From Anaerolineales bacterium (GTDB lineage: Bacteria > Chloroflexota > Anaerolineae > 4572-78 > J111): a stretch of DNA of 64,000 nt. The notes beneath the pieces were generated by a model. That model ran no database searches. It worked only from the letters and a program-made list of their open reading frames with translations, and was not told the DNA's origin. The number at the start of each line of letters is the position of its first letter. The first letter of the stretch is position 1. Below, in pieces: positions 53,155 to 62,449 of the stretch. The position numbers and the translations under genes are program-made. Location: assembly GCA_015075185.1 (NCBI GenBank), contig JABTUW010000001.1, positions 310,001 through 374,000 of the forward strand, written 5' to 3'.

Positions 53155-54228
53155 CTATAATAATTCGGTCCGCTTATTTTCCTTCAACCACTCCACGACC
53201 TTCTTTATATCCTGCACCTTATCCTTGGCGCAGACCAATAGGGCATCGCCGCTGTCCACAATCACCACATCTTCCAGCCCAATTGTGGCGATAAGCCGGC
53301 CATTGCCCTGCACCAGCGTGCCATGGGTGTTAATGGCCAGGTGTTCGGCCCCCAAGGCGACGTTGCCATGCGCGTCGGCTTTACCGGCGACCGTATTAAT
53401 TTCGTGGATAGCCGCCCAACTGCCGACATCGTTCCAGCCAATGCTGACCGGCACGACGGCCACTTTGGCCGCCTTTTCCATAATGCCGACGTCAATGCTC
53501 TCCGGTTGAATTTGCTGCCAGATCGCATCAATCGCCTGACCAGCCGCCACCGCCTGCTCTATCTGGCCGAGTTGCTCGTAAAACTCCGGCATATACTCCC
53601 GGAAGGAATCCAGCAGGGTCGAAAGCCGCCAGATAAAAATGCCGCTGTTCCAATAATACTCCCCACTGGCTAAAAACCTTTCCGCCGTAGCCAAATCCGG
53701 TTTCTCCAAAAATTGTGACACCTGGTAAACCGGGTGATTATTATAGCAGCCCAACGCTTCGCCGCGCCGAATATAGCCATAACCCGTCTCCGGCTTGTCG
53801 GGGGTAATGCCCAGCGTGACCAGATAACCTGCCTGGGCCACTTCGGCGGCGGCCAGCAGCGCCTGGCGAAAGCCCTCTTCGTCGGCAATAAAATGGTCGG
53901 CGTGGAGCGAGGCCATGACCGCCCCAGGGTCCAGCCGGTGCATGTGGGCGGCGGCCAAGCCGATGCACGGCGCCGTATTTTTGGCGGCGGGTTCTTCCAC
54001 GATATTGGCTGCCGGCAGGCCGGGAAGCTGCTCTCTTATCAAAGGTGCATACTCGCGATTGGTGGCGACAAAGATGTGTTCCAAGGGGAGAAGCGGTAAA
54101 ACCCGCTTGACTGTAGCCTGCATCATCGTCTCCCCGCCGGTTAAGGCGAGCAATTGTTTTGGCAAAGCTGCGCGGCTACGCGGCCACAAGCGAGTGCCGG
54201 CTCCCCCAGCCAGGATGAGTGCGAACAT
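53155..54228 (-). CDS. manC: Mannose-1-phosphate guanylyltransferase
   Basis: A 357-residue GDP-mannose pyrophosphorylase-type enzyme: [24 protein letters not shown] at the start (in two parts), MASLHADHF, the EKPD motif and a late WNDVGSWAAIHEIN. It lacks the C-terminal phosphomannose isomerase domain of the longer bifunctional ManC enzymes. GDP-mannose feeds mannosyl glycan synthesis and could serve the glycosyltransferases in this window. A good AAGGAA ribosome site precedes the ATG. Confidence 0.9.
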   Translation of the reverse strand: MFALILAGGAGTRLWPRSRAALPKQLLALTGGETMMQATVKRVLPLLPLEHIFVATNREYAPLIREQLPGLPAANIVEEPAAKNTAPCIGLAAAHMHRLDPGAVMASLHADHFIADEEGFRQALLAAAEVAQAGYLVTLGITPDKPETGYGYIRRGEALGCYNNHPVYQVSQFLEKPDLATAERFLASGEYYWNSGIFIWRLSTLLDSFREYMPEFYEQLGQIEQAVAAGQAIDAIWQQIQPESIDVGIMEKAAKVAVVPVSIGWNDVGSWAAIHEINTVAGKADAHGNVALGAEHLAINTHGTLVQGNGRLIATIGLEDVVIVDSGDALLVCAKDKVQDIKKVVEWLKENKRTELL

Positions 54229-54300
54229 GTCGGATTTCCTTATTTTAAGCCGGGGTTGGGAGATTCTTATTAAATCCCGGCAATTTTTTCCTCGAAAGTT

Positions 54301-55413
54301 TTACTCCAGCGTGTACTCGGCGCCAGTCTCGCGAGCAACAACATAATTCATGCCGCCTACCTGCCGGACCATGCCCTTCAGTTCCATTAAGGTTAGGGCG
54401 CTGGCAACTTCGGCGGCGCTCAGGCCGGCAACCTGGCCCAGGTCATCCACGTGGACCGGTTCGGTGGATAGCTGTTTAAGCAGCAGCGCTTCCAGGTCAT
54501 TTTCAGGGATAATCGCTCTTGCTTCGACATGCTGGGCGACCATCGTTAAATTGAGTTCTTCTAGAATGTCGTTGACCTGAGTCACTAATTTGGCCCCATT
54601 CTGAATGAGGTAGTTAGGGCCGGAGCCGCTTTGACGCAAAATACTGCCCGGAACAGCAAATACCTCACGACCCTGCTCCAGAGCAAAATCGGTCGTAATA
54701 CGCGCGCCGCTTTGAGTTGTCCCTTCGACAAACAGGACGCCAAGGCTCAGGCCGCTGATAATACGGTTGCGCCGGGGAAAATTACCACTCTCCGGGTTGG
54801 TCCCCAGGGGATACTCCGAGACCAGCGCGCCATGCTCAATAATCGCCTGGCCCAATTTTTTATTTTCGGCCGGGTAGATAATATCAACCCCGCAGCCCAA
54901 GACGGCAATAGTCCGCCCACCGGCAGCGAGCGCCGCTTGGTGGGCCTGGGTGTCAATCCCGTAAGCCATGCCGCTGACAATGGTGATCCCATTTTTGGCT
55001 AAACCATTGACGAGGAGTTGGGTACATTCCTTACCATAGGCCGTCGCCTGGCGCGTCCCCACCACCGCCACCGCCCACTCATCCTCAGGTAACAGGCTAC
55101 CCCGGACATACAGAGCCAGGGGAGCGTCGGAAATGGGACGTAAGAGCTTGGGATAATCGGGACTATCCCAGGTAAAGACGGAAATATTTAACTTGTTAAG
55201 CTTCTCCAGTTCGGATTCAAGGTTAAGCTCACTTCTGACCTTAACCAAATTTTCAACCGAACGCCTGTCGAGGCCGATGGCCCGTAATTCGCCGGGGTCA
55301 GCTTGCCAGGCTAAAGCTACGTCGCCGTAGTAATCCAACAAGGAGCGCAGCCGCGTCGGGCCAATCCCCGGTACCTTGCTGAAGCCAACCCAATAAGCGA
55401 GATTATCTGTCAC
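54301..55413 (-). CDS. dprA: DNA processing protein DprA (Smf)
   Basis: A 370-residue protein with an N-terminal HhH region (VPGIGPTRLRSLL), a Rossmann core (AVVGTRQATAYGKE, IVSGMAYGIDTQAHQAALAAGG, GCGVDIIYPAENKKL) and a C-terminal winged helix (VHVDDLGQVAGLSAAEVASALTLMELKG). DprA loads RecA onto incoming single-stranded DNA during natural transformation. No other competence gene lies in the window, so its presence does not by itself prove competence. Confidence 0.92.
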   Translation of the reverse strand: MTDNLAYWVGFSKVPGIGPTRLRSLLDYYGDVALAWQADPGELRAIGLDRRSVENLVKVRSELNLESELEKLNKLNISVFTWDSPDYPKLLRPISDAPLALYVRGSLLPEDEWAVAVVGTRQATAYGKECTQLLVNGLAKNGITIVSGMAYGIDTQAHQAALAAGGRTIAVLGCGVDIIYPAENKKLGQAIIEHGALVSEYPLGTNPESGNFPRRNRIISGLSLGVLFVEGTTQSGARITTDFALEQGREVFAVPGSILRQSGSGPNYLIQNGAKLVTQVNDILEELNLTMVAQHVEARAIIPENDLEALLLKQLSTEPVHVDDLGQVAGLSAAEVASALTLMELKGMVRQVGGMNYVVARETGAEYTLE

Positions 55414-55435
55414 AGAATCTCAACCTAACTTCCAG

Positions 55436-55466
55436 GACTCTAAAGGTCTTGAAGACCTTTAGAGTC
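55436..55466. repeat. AAAGGT palindrome, copy B
   Basis: Arms GACTCTAAAGGTC and GACCTTTAGAGTC. Same family as the copies at 46076, 62405 and 63433. Confidence 0.75.
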
Positions 55467-55571
55467 TAAAATAACAAGTTATCTTTGGGTAATCGCTGGC
55501 TAGCATACCACGATGACGAAGCAGTTGTCAAGGGGTATTCGAAAGCCTTTAGTCCGCCAGAACAAATTAAA

Positions 55572-55595
55572 AAGGAACACCACGAGGCGTTCCTT
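55572..55595 (-). terminator. Intrinsic terminator after rimM
   Basis: AAGGAACACC and GGCGTTCCTT (one mismatched pair), followed on the minus strand by TTTTTAATTTG. It marks the end of the ffh-rpsP-khpA-rimM transcript. Confidence 0.7.
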
Positions 55596-55631
55596 CGCTT
55601 GAGTCAGACTATACTGAATGTCTAGCCGATG

Positions 55632-56207
55632 TCAAATCAGCCCATCTATCAAATGCACGACCATAATCCCCGCAGCGATGTCCACGCTTTTGACGACATC
55701 TGGAATAGCGGGCAACAGCAACTCTTGGCCTTCGCGCTCAACCACGTACACATCATTGGCGCCTGTTTCCAGCACACCCTTAACTGTACCAAGGAATTTT
55801 CCGGAGGTATCTTGTACCTTTAATCCAATAAGTTGATACAGATAGTAAGATCCATCCGGCAAGAGTACAGCCTCTTCAAGAGGAACCTGAACCAACTGGC
55901 CTCGCAGTAGTTCCGCCTGGGTCCGGTTAGTGACTCCCTCCAGGGTGAGCAGCACATTTTGTTTGTGCCAGCGAAAGCTTTGCAGACGATAAGGCGTGGC
56001 CTCAAATTCATTGCCCAGGTAGACCCACTCTGTTGTTTCAAAACGCTCCGGGAAATCGGTCAGCACCGCCGCCGAAACTTCTCCACGCAGCCCATGCGCC
56101 CGGATAATCCGGCCTATAGCTAAATAGCGAAGTTCAGGCTGCCGCATACCTGAACTTCGACTATCTCCCCCCGTATTCTTTTGACTTGGACCTGACGGTC
56201 CGGTCAT
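55632..56207 (-). CDS. rimM: 16S rRNA-processing protein RimM
   Basis: A 191-residue protein with the RimM N-terminal domain (LAIGRIIRAHGLRGEVSAAVLTDFPERF) and the PRC-barrel (YQLIGLKVQDTSGKFLGTVKGVLETGANDVYVV). It helps mature the 30S head by binding S19. It starts at the base after the khpA stop, so the two are coupled. The first 20 residues are unconserved. Confidence 0.92.
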   Translation of the reverse strand: MTGPSGPSQKNTGGDSRSSGMRQPELRYLAIGRIIRAHGLRGEVSAAVLTDFPERFETTEWVYLGNEFEATPYRLQSFRWHKQNVLLTLEGVTNRTQAELLRGQLVQVPLEEAVLLPDGSYYLYQLIGLKVQDTSGKFLGTVKGVLETGANDVYVVEREGQELLLPAIPDVVKSVDIAAGIMVVHLIDGLI

Positions 56208-56447
56208 TTAAACAATCTCCAGCGTAACGCGCTTGCCTTCTTTAACCGCAGCCACTCGCAATAGAGTCCGCATCGCATTGGCAACTCGCCCCTGCTTACC
56301 AATTACACGCCCCATATCATCAGGGGTTACGCTCAGTTCGTAAATGGTTGCACTAGAGCCTTCGATTTCGCGTACGATGACAGAATCTGGATCGTTGACC
56401 ACGGCCTTGGCCATAAACTCAACAAGGTCTTTCATTGATGACGACAT
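56208..56447 (-). CDS. khpA: KH-domain RNA-binding protein KhpA
   Basis: A 79-residue protein made of one KH domain (MKDLVEFMAKAVVNDPDSVIV, then LSVTPDDMGRVIGKQGRVANAMRTLL with the GxxG loop GKQG). KhpA binds RNA and is usually encoded between rpsP and rimM, as here. ATG at 56447 is chosen because AAGGAGG lies ten bases upstream; a longer frame is unsupported. Confidence 0.93.
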   Translation of the reverse strand: MSSSMKDLVEFMAKAVVNDPDSVIVREIEGSSATIYELSVTPDDMGRVIGKQGRVANAMRTLLRVAAVKEGKRVTLEIV

Positions 56448-56636
56448 AGTCCGGGCTCCTCCTTCTCGACGGTCAATTTGGGTTAGGGATTGGGGTAATA
56501 AGAATCGGGACAATTACATCAAGCAACCGCTGCGGCTTTATGCCCGTCTCTTGTTCTTGGCCCCATCTGGTTTCAAGCATCCTCGGAGGGGGCATAATCC
56601 GAAGACTGCTAGTCCTACTTAGCAGTTCAATACGGT

Positions 56637-56933
56637 CTACGCGGCAGGCGTAACTGAAGATTCTTTAGCTTGGGCCTTGGTTTGAGCAAATCGCTCGAGT
56701 GTGCCAGATTTTTTGAGTAGTTTTTCAACCACCTCCGTTGGCTGGGCGCCCACTGATAACCAGTGCATAGCCCGGTCTTCATGAATGTTAAATGTTACCG
56801 GCTGGGTACGCGGGTCATAATAGCCAAGAATTTCCACAAAACGACCATCCCGCGGCGAGCGCGCGTCCGCCACTACCACCCGATAGGTTGGCTTTTTCTT
56901 GCTGCCGGTACGGCGCAGACGAATTTTAACCAT
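56637..56933 (-). CDS. rpsP: 30S ribosomal protein S16
   Basis: A 98-residue S16 with the hallmark start [40 protein letters not shown], split here in two blocks, and the [14 protein letters not shown] segment. It is part of the small ribosomal subunit. It lies in the conserved ffh-rpsP-khpA-rimM order. Confidence 0.97.
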   Translation of the reverse strand: MVKIRLRRTGSKKKPTYRVVVADARSPRDGRFVEILGYYDPRTQPVTFNIHEDRAMHWLSVGAQPTEVVEKLLKKSGTLERFAQTKAQAKESSVTPAA

Positions 56934-57086
56934 GTTCCGAAATAGTTCCTTCCTGCATTAAACAATAAGGTTTTGAGTATTAAAAACCGGTAACTTGTAG
57001 GTATCGTTGCCGGACTTATTATAAATCTTTTTAGAATATTTGCCCAATTTGCCACCACCCAGGTGACTCCGACGAGATTACCTGGC

Positions 57087-58421
57087 CTAGCGAAAGCCGC
57101 CAAACATGTTCATAATATTTTGGCGCGCCCGTGGGTTGCGCAACTGCTTCATCATCTTTTGCATCTGCTGAAATTGCGAGAGCAGTTGGTTAATTTCCTG
57201 CACACTGGAGCCGCTACCCTTGGCCACCCGGCGCTTGCGGCTGCCATCCAAAATTTTGGGATGGCGGCGCTCCTTGGTCGTCATCGAATTGATAATGGCC
57301 TGGGTACGCTTTAACTGCCGCTCCATATCTTCTTGAGAAATGGCGCTGGTAAGCTGGCCCATCCCCGGTATCATTTCCAAGACTTTATTGAGCGGTCCCA
57401 ATTTCTTGATCTGCTGCAACTGCTCCAGAAAATCTTCCAGGTTAAAGTTGCCTTCCATCAACTTCTTGGCCCCGCGCTCGGCCACATCCTCGTCAATCAC
57501 TTCTTCGGCCCGCTCGATGAGCGACATGACATCGCCCATACCCAGGATCCGCGAAGCCATCCGGTCGGGGTGGAACAGTTCCAGATCACCAGATTTTTCG
57601 CCGGTGCCCAGGAACTTGATCGGCACGCCGGTAACGGAGCGAATGGAAATCGCCGCCCCGCCGCGGGCGTCACCGTCAATCTTGGTCAGAATCAGGCCGG
57701 TCACGTTCACCCGCTGATGAAAGCCCTCGGCTACCTTGACTGCCTCCTGGCCGGTCATGGCGTCGGCCACCAACAACACTTCTTGCGGGCTGGTTTTGGC
57801 CTTAATCTGGCTCAACTCTTCCATCAAAGCTTCGTCAATTTGCAGCCGACCGGCCGTATCCAGAATGACAATATTGTAAGCTCCGGCTTTGGCGTGTTTG
57901 ATGGCGTTGACACAAATCGCTGGCGGCGGCACGGAGGGGTCTTCAGAGTAGACTGGAATATCTAGCTCCCGCCCCAACACCTTTAACTGTTCGATGGCGG
58001 CAGGCCGGCGCGTGTCGGCAGCCACCATTAAGGGCCGATGTTTTGATTTTCTTAGATAGAGCGCCAGCTTGGCCGCCGTCGTGGTTTTACCGGAACCCTG
58101 CAAGCCCACCATCATAATGACGTGAGGCGACGCGCCGCCCAGGTCGAGCCGGGCCGGCTGCCCCAGGGTTTCCAGCAGTTCCTCGTGAACAATGCGGACC
58201 ACCTGCTGGCCCGGCGTGATTCTCTTACTTAACTCAACGCCAACAGCACGCTCGCGAATCCGGGCGATAAACTCCTTGACTACCTTGAAGTTAACATCAG
58301 CTTCCAGCAGGGCCAAACGCACTTCACGCAACGCCGCGTCTACGTCGGCTTCGGATAAACGGCCCCGCTTGTTTAATTGATCAAAGACACCCTGGAGGCG
58401 GTTTTGCAGACTTTCAAACAT
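57087..58421 (-). CDS. ffh: Signal recognition particle protein Ffh
   Basis: A 444-residue SRP54 GTPase. N domain at the start, G domain with GLQGSGKTTTAAKLA, DTAGRLQ and TKIDGDARGG, and a Met-rich M domain (LGPLNKVLEMIPGMGQL, RRVAKGSGSSVQEINQLLSQFQQMQKMM). It targets membrane and exported proteins to the translocon with 4.5S RNA. The family's length and all G motifs are intact. A TATAAT lies just upstream (58439-58444, minus strand). Confidence 0.97.
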   Translation of the reverse strand: MFESLQNRLQGVFDQLNKRGRLSEADVDAALREVRLALLEADVNFKVVKEFIARIRERAVGVELSKRITPGQQVVRIVHEELLETLGQPARLDLGGASPHVIMMVGLQGSGKTTTAAKLALYLRKSKHRPLMVAADTRRPAAIEQLKVLGRELDIPVYSEDPSVPPPAICVNAIKHAKAGAYNIVILDTAGRLQIDEALMEELSQIKAKTSPQEVLLVADAMTGQEAVKVAEGFHQRVNVTGLILTKIDGDARGGAAISIRSVTGVPIKFLGTGEKSGDLELFHPDRMASRILGMGDVMSLIERAEEVIDEDVAERGAKKLMEGNFNLEDFLEQLQQIKKLGPLNKVLEMIPGMGQLTSAISQEDMERQLKRTQAIINSMTTKERRHPKILDGSRKRRVAKGSGSSVQEINQLLSQFQQMQKMMKQLRNPRARQNIMNMFGGFR

Positions 58422-58441
58422 AAGCTCTATCAGGCCAAATT

Positions 58442-58479
58442 ATAACCCTTCGACAGATGGTGCTTTTGCGAAGGGTTAT
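58442..58479. repeat. Perfect inverted repeat near the ffh promoter
   Basis: ATAACCCTTCG (58442-58452) and CGAAGGGTTAT (58469-58479), an 11-pair stem with a 16-base loop. It overlaps the -10 region of ffh (TATAAT, minus strand 58439-58444), so it may be an operator. Confidence 0.5.
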
Positions 58480-58561
58480 GACTGAGTACTTCTTATAAAA
58501 TTAATAACGAATGAGAATTATATAGCAGCGACAAGGATGCGTCAAATTTTTGTTTTAACCC

Positions 58562-58590
58562 TTGCCTTGCCCTGAGTTCTATGCCATAAT
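58562..58590 (+). promoter_or_regulatory. Promoter for the LuxR-kelch gene, leaderless start
   Basis: TTGCCT (58562-58567), 17-base spacer, CATAAT (58585-58590). Transcription would begin at about 58597, directly at the ATG (58598), and no ribosome site is present, so a leaderless mRNA is likely. Confidence 0.65.
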
Positions 58591-58597
58591 TTGTGCT

Positions 58598-59974
58598 ATG
58601 AGTAGTTTGCCTGTGTCTGATCAGGAACCCTCCTTACAATTGAGCGAGCGCGAACTTCAAATCCTGGAAATGGTCGCTACCGGGGCCAGCAATCAACAAA
58701 TTGCCCGCCAGTTGGTGATTAGCGTCAATACGGTCAAGGTCCACCTGCGCAACATCTTTGAGAAAATGGAGGTGCAGTCACGAACCGAAGCGACGATGCG
58801 GGCCATTCAAGAAGGCTGGGTCAAGGTTGCCGAAGAAGGTGCAAAAGCGGCTGAAGCGACCGCTGCTCCGGCCAGAACCTTTCTCTTCCCTGAGACCCGC
58901 CGGTCGTTGGCCCGGTGGCAGCAAATTTACCTGCTCGGAGCAGCCCTGCTGGCCCTGGCCCTGGCATTCATTCCTCTCTTACCCGAACAGAGCGTTGCTG
59001 AGACCCCCAATTTGCCGGTGATCTATGCTCAGGCACCCACGCCCGCCCCGCTTCCTCCGGCTAACGCTACCTCCAATCGCTGGGTGTCGCATGAGTCTAT
59101 GCCGACCAAGCGAGCCGGATTGGGGCTGGTGGCGCTTGACGGCAAAATTTATGCGATTGGTGGGGTGAAAGACAACAATGAGGCCACCCGTTCGGTTGAC
59201 ATTTATGATCCGGCCACCAATCGTTGGAGTGAGGGCGGGAACAAACCTACCGCCGCCGCCAATATTGCCGGCACTGCCGTAGCGGGTAAGATCTATGTGC
59301 CCGGCGGCTGTACCAACGAGGGCAAAGCCCTGGCCTCGTTAGAAATTTACGATCCAAAGGCGGATAGTTGGAGCAAAGGGGCGGCGCTGCCCGAAGCCCG
59401 CTGTGCCTATGGTTTGGTGGCTTTTCAAGATAAGTTATTTCTTTTTGGCGGCTGGAATGGTCAAACGTTTGAAGAAAGTGTTTTTGCCTATTCGCTCAAA
59501 ACTAAAAAGTGGGATACTCTAAAAAGTGTTATGCCCCGTGCTAAAGGGTATGTCGGCGCGGCAGTGCTGAATGGAACTATTTATGTTGCCGGCGGTTATG
59601 ATGGCCAGGACGAATTTAATCAACTCTATGTATTTGAGCCGGATACCGGCCAGTGGGTGGAAAAAGCCTCCATGCACGAAAAGCGGGGCGGCCTGGGTTT
59701 GATTGCCGCCGCCAACAACTTGTATGCTGTCGGTGGGGGGTGGAACCATCCCTTGACCGCCAGCGAAGAATATGACCCGGCCAGCAATACCTGGACGACT
59801 TTTGAAACGCCCTTCTCCGCCCAGTGGCGTAATCTGGGCTTAACGGCCATTGATACCCAAATTTATGCGATAGGCGGCTGGAACGGCGATCAAAGTGAGT
59901 ATATGGACTCCGTGGTTTCGTACCAATTTTTGTTTCAACTATTTTTACCCATTTCCACTTCTGATGAACAGTAG
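58598..59974 (+). CDS. LuxR-type DNA-binding domain fused through one membrane helix to an external kelch propeller
   Basis: A 458-residue protein with an unusual layout. A cytosolic LuxR helix-turn-helix (about 15-75; LSERELQILEMVATGASNQQIARQLVISVNTVKVHLRN, given in two blocks) is followed by a linker, one membrane helix (about 112-130) and an extracytoplasmic Pro-rich stretch. Five to six kelch repeats then make a beta-propeller (GKIYAIGG, GKIYVPGG, DKLFLFGG, GTIYVAGG, TQIYAIGG). It reads as a one-component regulator that senses something outside and binds DNA inside. The receiver domain of ordinary LuxR response regulators is absent. The start follows from the promoter position. Confidence 0.85.
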   Translation: MSSLPVSDQEPSLQLSERELQILEMVATGASNQQIARQLVISVNTVKVHLRNIFEKMEVQSRTEATMRAIQEGWVKVAEEGAKAAEATAAPARTFLFPETRRSLARWQQIYLLGAALLALALAFIPLLPEQSVAETPNLPVIYAQAPTPAPLPPANATSNRWVSHESMPTKRAGLGLVALDGKIYAIGGVKDNNEATRSVDIYDPATNRWSEGGNKPTAAANIAGTAVAGKIYVPGGCTNEGKALASLEIYDPKADSWSKGAALPEARCAYGLVAFQDKLFLFGGWNGQTFEESVFAYSLKTKKWDTLKSVMPRAKGYVGAAVLNGTIYVAGGYDGQDEFNQLYVFEPDTGQWVEKASMHEKRGGLGLIAAANNLYAVGGGWNHPLTASEEYDPASNTWTTFETPFSAQWRNLGLTAIDTQIYAIGGWNGDQSEYMDSVVSYQFLFQLFLPISTSDEQ

Positions 59975-60053
59975 GTTAGTCGCAGGTAGCAGATAGCAGG
60001 TAGCAAAGGAGTATGCGACCTGTTATTCTGAGACGCTGCTATTGTGGAGACAC

Positions 60054-60947
60054 ATGCATGAATTAAGAATCGGCCCTTCCTTATTTCGCTGGGGCAGCCA
60101 GACGTACCTCATGGGTGTTATCAACGTCACCCCCGACAGCTTTTCCGGCGACGGTTTATTGAGCGATCAATGGTGGGTAAAAAGAGCGGTGGAACAGGGG
60201 ATTCGTTTTGCGCAAGAAGGCGCGCACATTCTCGATGTCGGCGGGGAGAGCACCCGGCCGGGAGCCGAGGCGGTTGAGGCTGAGGTCGAATTGCAGCGGG
60301 TCTTGCCGGTCATCCAGGGCCTCAGCCGGGAGGTCAACCTGCCTATTTCTATTGACACCTACAAGGCCGAGGTAGCCGCCGCTGCGCTTGATACCGGGGC
60401 GCACATGGTCAACGACGTGTGGGGCTTGCAGATGGATCCCGGCATGGCCAGTTTGTGCGCTCAACGACATGTGCCCATCGTAGTGATGCACAATCGGAGC
60501 CGCCCGCGCAACGCGGTCCAGGAAGCGCGCCTGGGAGGGCGATACGTGGGGACTGTCTACAATGACCTGCTGGCCGACATCGCCAGCGAGTTGCAGGTCA
60601 GCATTAACCTGGCCAAAGCCGCCGGAGTGCCGGATGAGCACATTATGATTGATCCGGGCATTGGCTTTGGCAAGACTGTTGAGCAAAATCTGAGTTTATT
60701 GAATCAGTTGGATACCCTCAAGGCACTGGGGTATCCTATTCTCCTGGGCACCTCCAATAAGTCGTTCATTGGCTATACCCTCGATACCCCTCCAGAAGAC
60801 CGGCTGGAAGGCACTGCCGCCACTATCGCTGTTGGCATTGTTCGCGGGGCGGATATTGTCCGGGTGCATCAGGTCAAAGAGATGAGCCGCGTAGCCAGAA
60901 TGACCGATGCGATTGTGCGAGAACGATCGCCGACCGCTAACCTTTGA
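60054..60947 (+). CDS. folP: Dihydropteroate synthase
   Basis: A 297-residue TIM-barrel enzyme with the hallmark MGVINVTPDSFSGDG, LDVGGESTRPGA, ISIDTYKAEVA, IMIDPGIGFGK and LLGTSNKSFIGY motifs. It joins para-aminobenzoate to dihydropterin diphosphate in folate synthesis. ATG at 60054 is chosen because a GTGGAG ribosome site lies close upstream; a TTG four codons earlier is possible. Confidence 0.93.
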   Translation: MHELRIGPSLFRWGSQTYLMGVINVTPDSFSGDGLLSDQWWVKRAVEQGIRFAQEGAHILDVGGESTRPGAEAVEAEVELQRVLPVIQGLSREVNLPISIDTYKAEVAAAALDTGAHMVNDVWGLQMDPGMASLCAQRHVPIVVMHNRSRPRNAVQEARLGGRYVGTVYNDLLADIASELQVSINLAKAAGVPDEHIMIDPGIGFGKTVEQNLSLLNQLDTLKALGYPILLGTSNKSFIGYTLDTPPEDRLEGTAATIAVGIVRGADIVRVHQVKEMSRVARMTDAIVRERSPTANL

Positions 60948-61050
60948 CCACCGCCTCTAACCCAGGAGAGCTTACAGCTTACCATCTACCAACCTAAGCA
61001 ATCCGTTGTTGACCGGCTACCACTCCCCTCTTCAACAACATCAATTATAT

Positions 61051-61194
61051 TATGACTTACGCAGTTCAAAACTTTAAGGCCAAAATTTTACCGCAGAGAC
61101 GCAGAGGGCGCTGAGTTTTTATAAATTTTCTCTGCGTTCTCGGCGTCTCTGCGGTGATTTTTCTTCAACATAGTTCAACTGCGTAACTCCTATA
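61051..61194. mobile_element. MITE-like element, copy 2
   Basis: Begins TATGACTTACGCAGTTCAA and ends TTCAACTGCGTAACTCCTATA, giving imperfect terminal inverted repeats of about 20 bases that match the ends of copy 1 (3294-3424). Inside is a long palindrome built of ACCGCAGAGACGCAGAG and CTCTGCG...CGTCTCTGCGGT. It carries no gene. Different interior, same ends suggests one mobilising enzyme. Confidence 0.7.
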
Positions 61195-61217
61195 TTTATC
61201 AACTACAAGGAGAAAAA

Positions 61218-62423
61218 ATGATTACCGTACCCTTACTAGATTTAAAACCCCAATATGCCTCGATTAAGGAAGAAATCCAGGCCGCCATCAGCCGCGTGTG
61301 CGATTCCCAGTACTTCATCATGGGGCCGGAGGTGAGCGAGCTTGAAAGCGAGTTAGCCGTCTACTGCCAAACCAAGTTTGCCCTGGGCGTCTCCTCCGGC
61401 ACGGATGCCCTCATTTTAGCCTTAATGGCCATCAATCTTAAGCCGGGCGATGAGGTTATCACCACCCCTTACACCTTTTTTGCGACCGCCGGCTCGGTGG
61501 CCCGGCTGGGCGCCACCGCGGTTTTTGCCGATGTTGACCCCAAAACTTACAATCTCGACCCTGCTCAGATCGAAACCAGGATTACCCCCAAAACCAAAGC
61601 GATTATGCCGGTTCACCTCTACGGCCAGTGCGCCGATATGGACCCGATCATGGAAATCGCCCGGCGGCACAATCTCTACGTCATCGAAGATGCGGCCCAG
61701 GCCATCGGCTCGGAGTACAAGGGCCGGCGGGCCGGGAGTATCGGCCATATCGGCTGTTTCTCCTTCTTCCCCTCTAAGAACCTGGGCGCGTTTGGCGACG
61801 GCGGCGCGGTTACGACGAACGACCCCCACCTGGCCGAACAACTGCGCATTCTGCGGGTGCACGGGGCCGAACCGAAGTATTACCACAAGTTCGTGGGGGG
61901 CAACTTCAGGTTGGACGCGCTGCAAGCGGCGGTGATTCGGGTCAAGCTCAAACACCTGGATAACTGGACTGCCGGGCGGCAGCACAACGCGGCTCGCTAC
62001 AATCAGCTTTTCATCGAGGCCGGCCTGGCCGACATGTCCGGCGAAGGCAGCAGCCTCGTCTTACCCTGTGAATCCCGTGAGAGCGGCCAATACGCGCTCC
62101 GCACCGAAGCGGCGGTTGATCCTTTCCCTGGGCATCGCCACATCTACAACCAGTATGTCATCCGGGTAAACCGCCAGCGCGATGAGTTGCGGGCCTTCTT
62201 GACCGAACGTAAAATCGGCACAGAGATCTATTATCCGGTCTCGCTCCACCAGCAGGAATGTTTTGCCGAGTGGGGCTATCAAACGGGCGCATATCCCCAC
62301 AGTGAACACGCCGCCGCGCATACCCTGGCCGTTCCGATCTATCCAGAATTGAGCGACGAGCAGCTTCAGACTGTCGTCCAGACCATCGCCGAGTTTTTTA
62401 AGCAAGACCTCAAAGGTTTTTAA
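61218..62423 (+). CDS. DegT/DnrJ/EryC1/StrS aminotransferase
   Basis: A 401-residue PLP enzyme acting on keto-sugars. Landmarks: [46 protein letters not shown], the PLP-lysine segment [16 protein letters not shown] and the [25 protein letters not shown] stretch. It makes an amino sugar nucleotide used in surface glycans or antibiotics. A ribosome site AAGGAG precedes the ATG. The end of the gene lies inside an AAAGGT palindrome. Confidence 0.92.
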   Translation: MITVPLLDLKPQYASIKEEIQAAISRVCDSQYFIMGPEVSELESELAVYCQTKFALGVSSGTDALILALMAINLKPGDEVITTPYTFFATAGSVARLGATAVFADVDPKTYNLDPAQIETRITPKTKAIMPVHLYGQCADMDPIMEIARRHNLYVIEDAAQAIGSEYKGRRAGSIGHIGCFSFFPSKNLGAFGDGGAVTTNDPHLAEQLRILRVHGAEPKYYHKFVGGNFRLDALQAAVIRVKLKHLDNWTAGRQHNAARYNQLFIEAGLADMSGEGSSLVLPCESRESGQYALRTEAAVDPFPGHRHIYNQYVIRVNRQRDELRAFLTERKIGTEIYYPVSLHQQECFAEWGYQTGAYPHSEHAAAHTLAVPIYPELSDEQLQTVVQTIAEFFKQDLKGF

Positions 62424-62438
62424 AAACCTTTGAGGTCT
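62405..62438. repeat. AAAGGT palindrome, copy C, spanning a stop codon
   Basis: Perfect inverted repeat with half-site AGACCTCAAAGGTTTTT (and its complement) covering the last six codons and the stop (TAA) of the DegT gene. The repeat supplies the C-terminal residues Asp-Leu-Lys-Gly-Phe. Confidence 0.8.
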
Positions 62439-62449
62439 ATCTGACAAAG

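Noticed and set aside
61051..61194. Factor-independent terminator after folP
   Set aside because: The hairpin is long and flanked by matching ends shared with another element, which fits a MITE better, and no T-run follows the stem.
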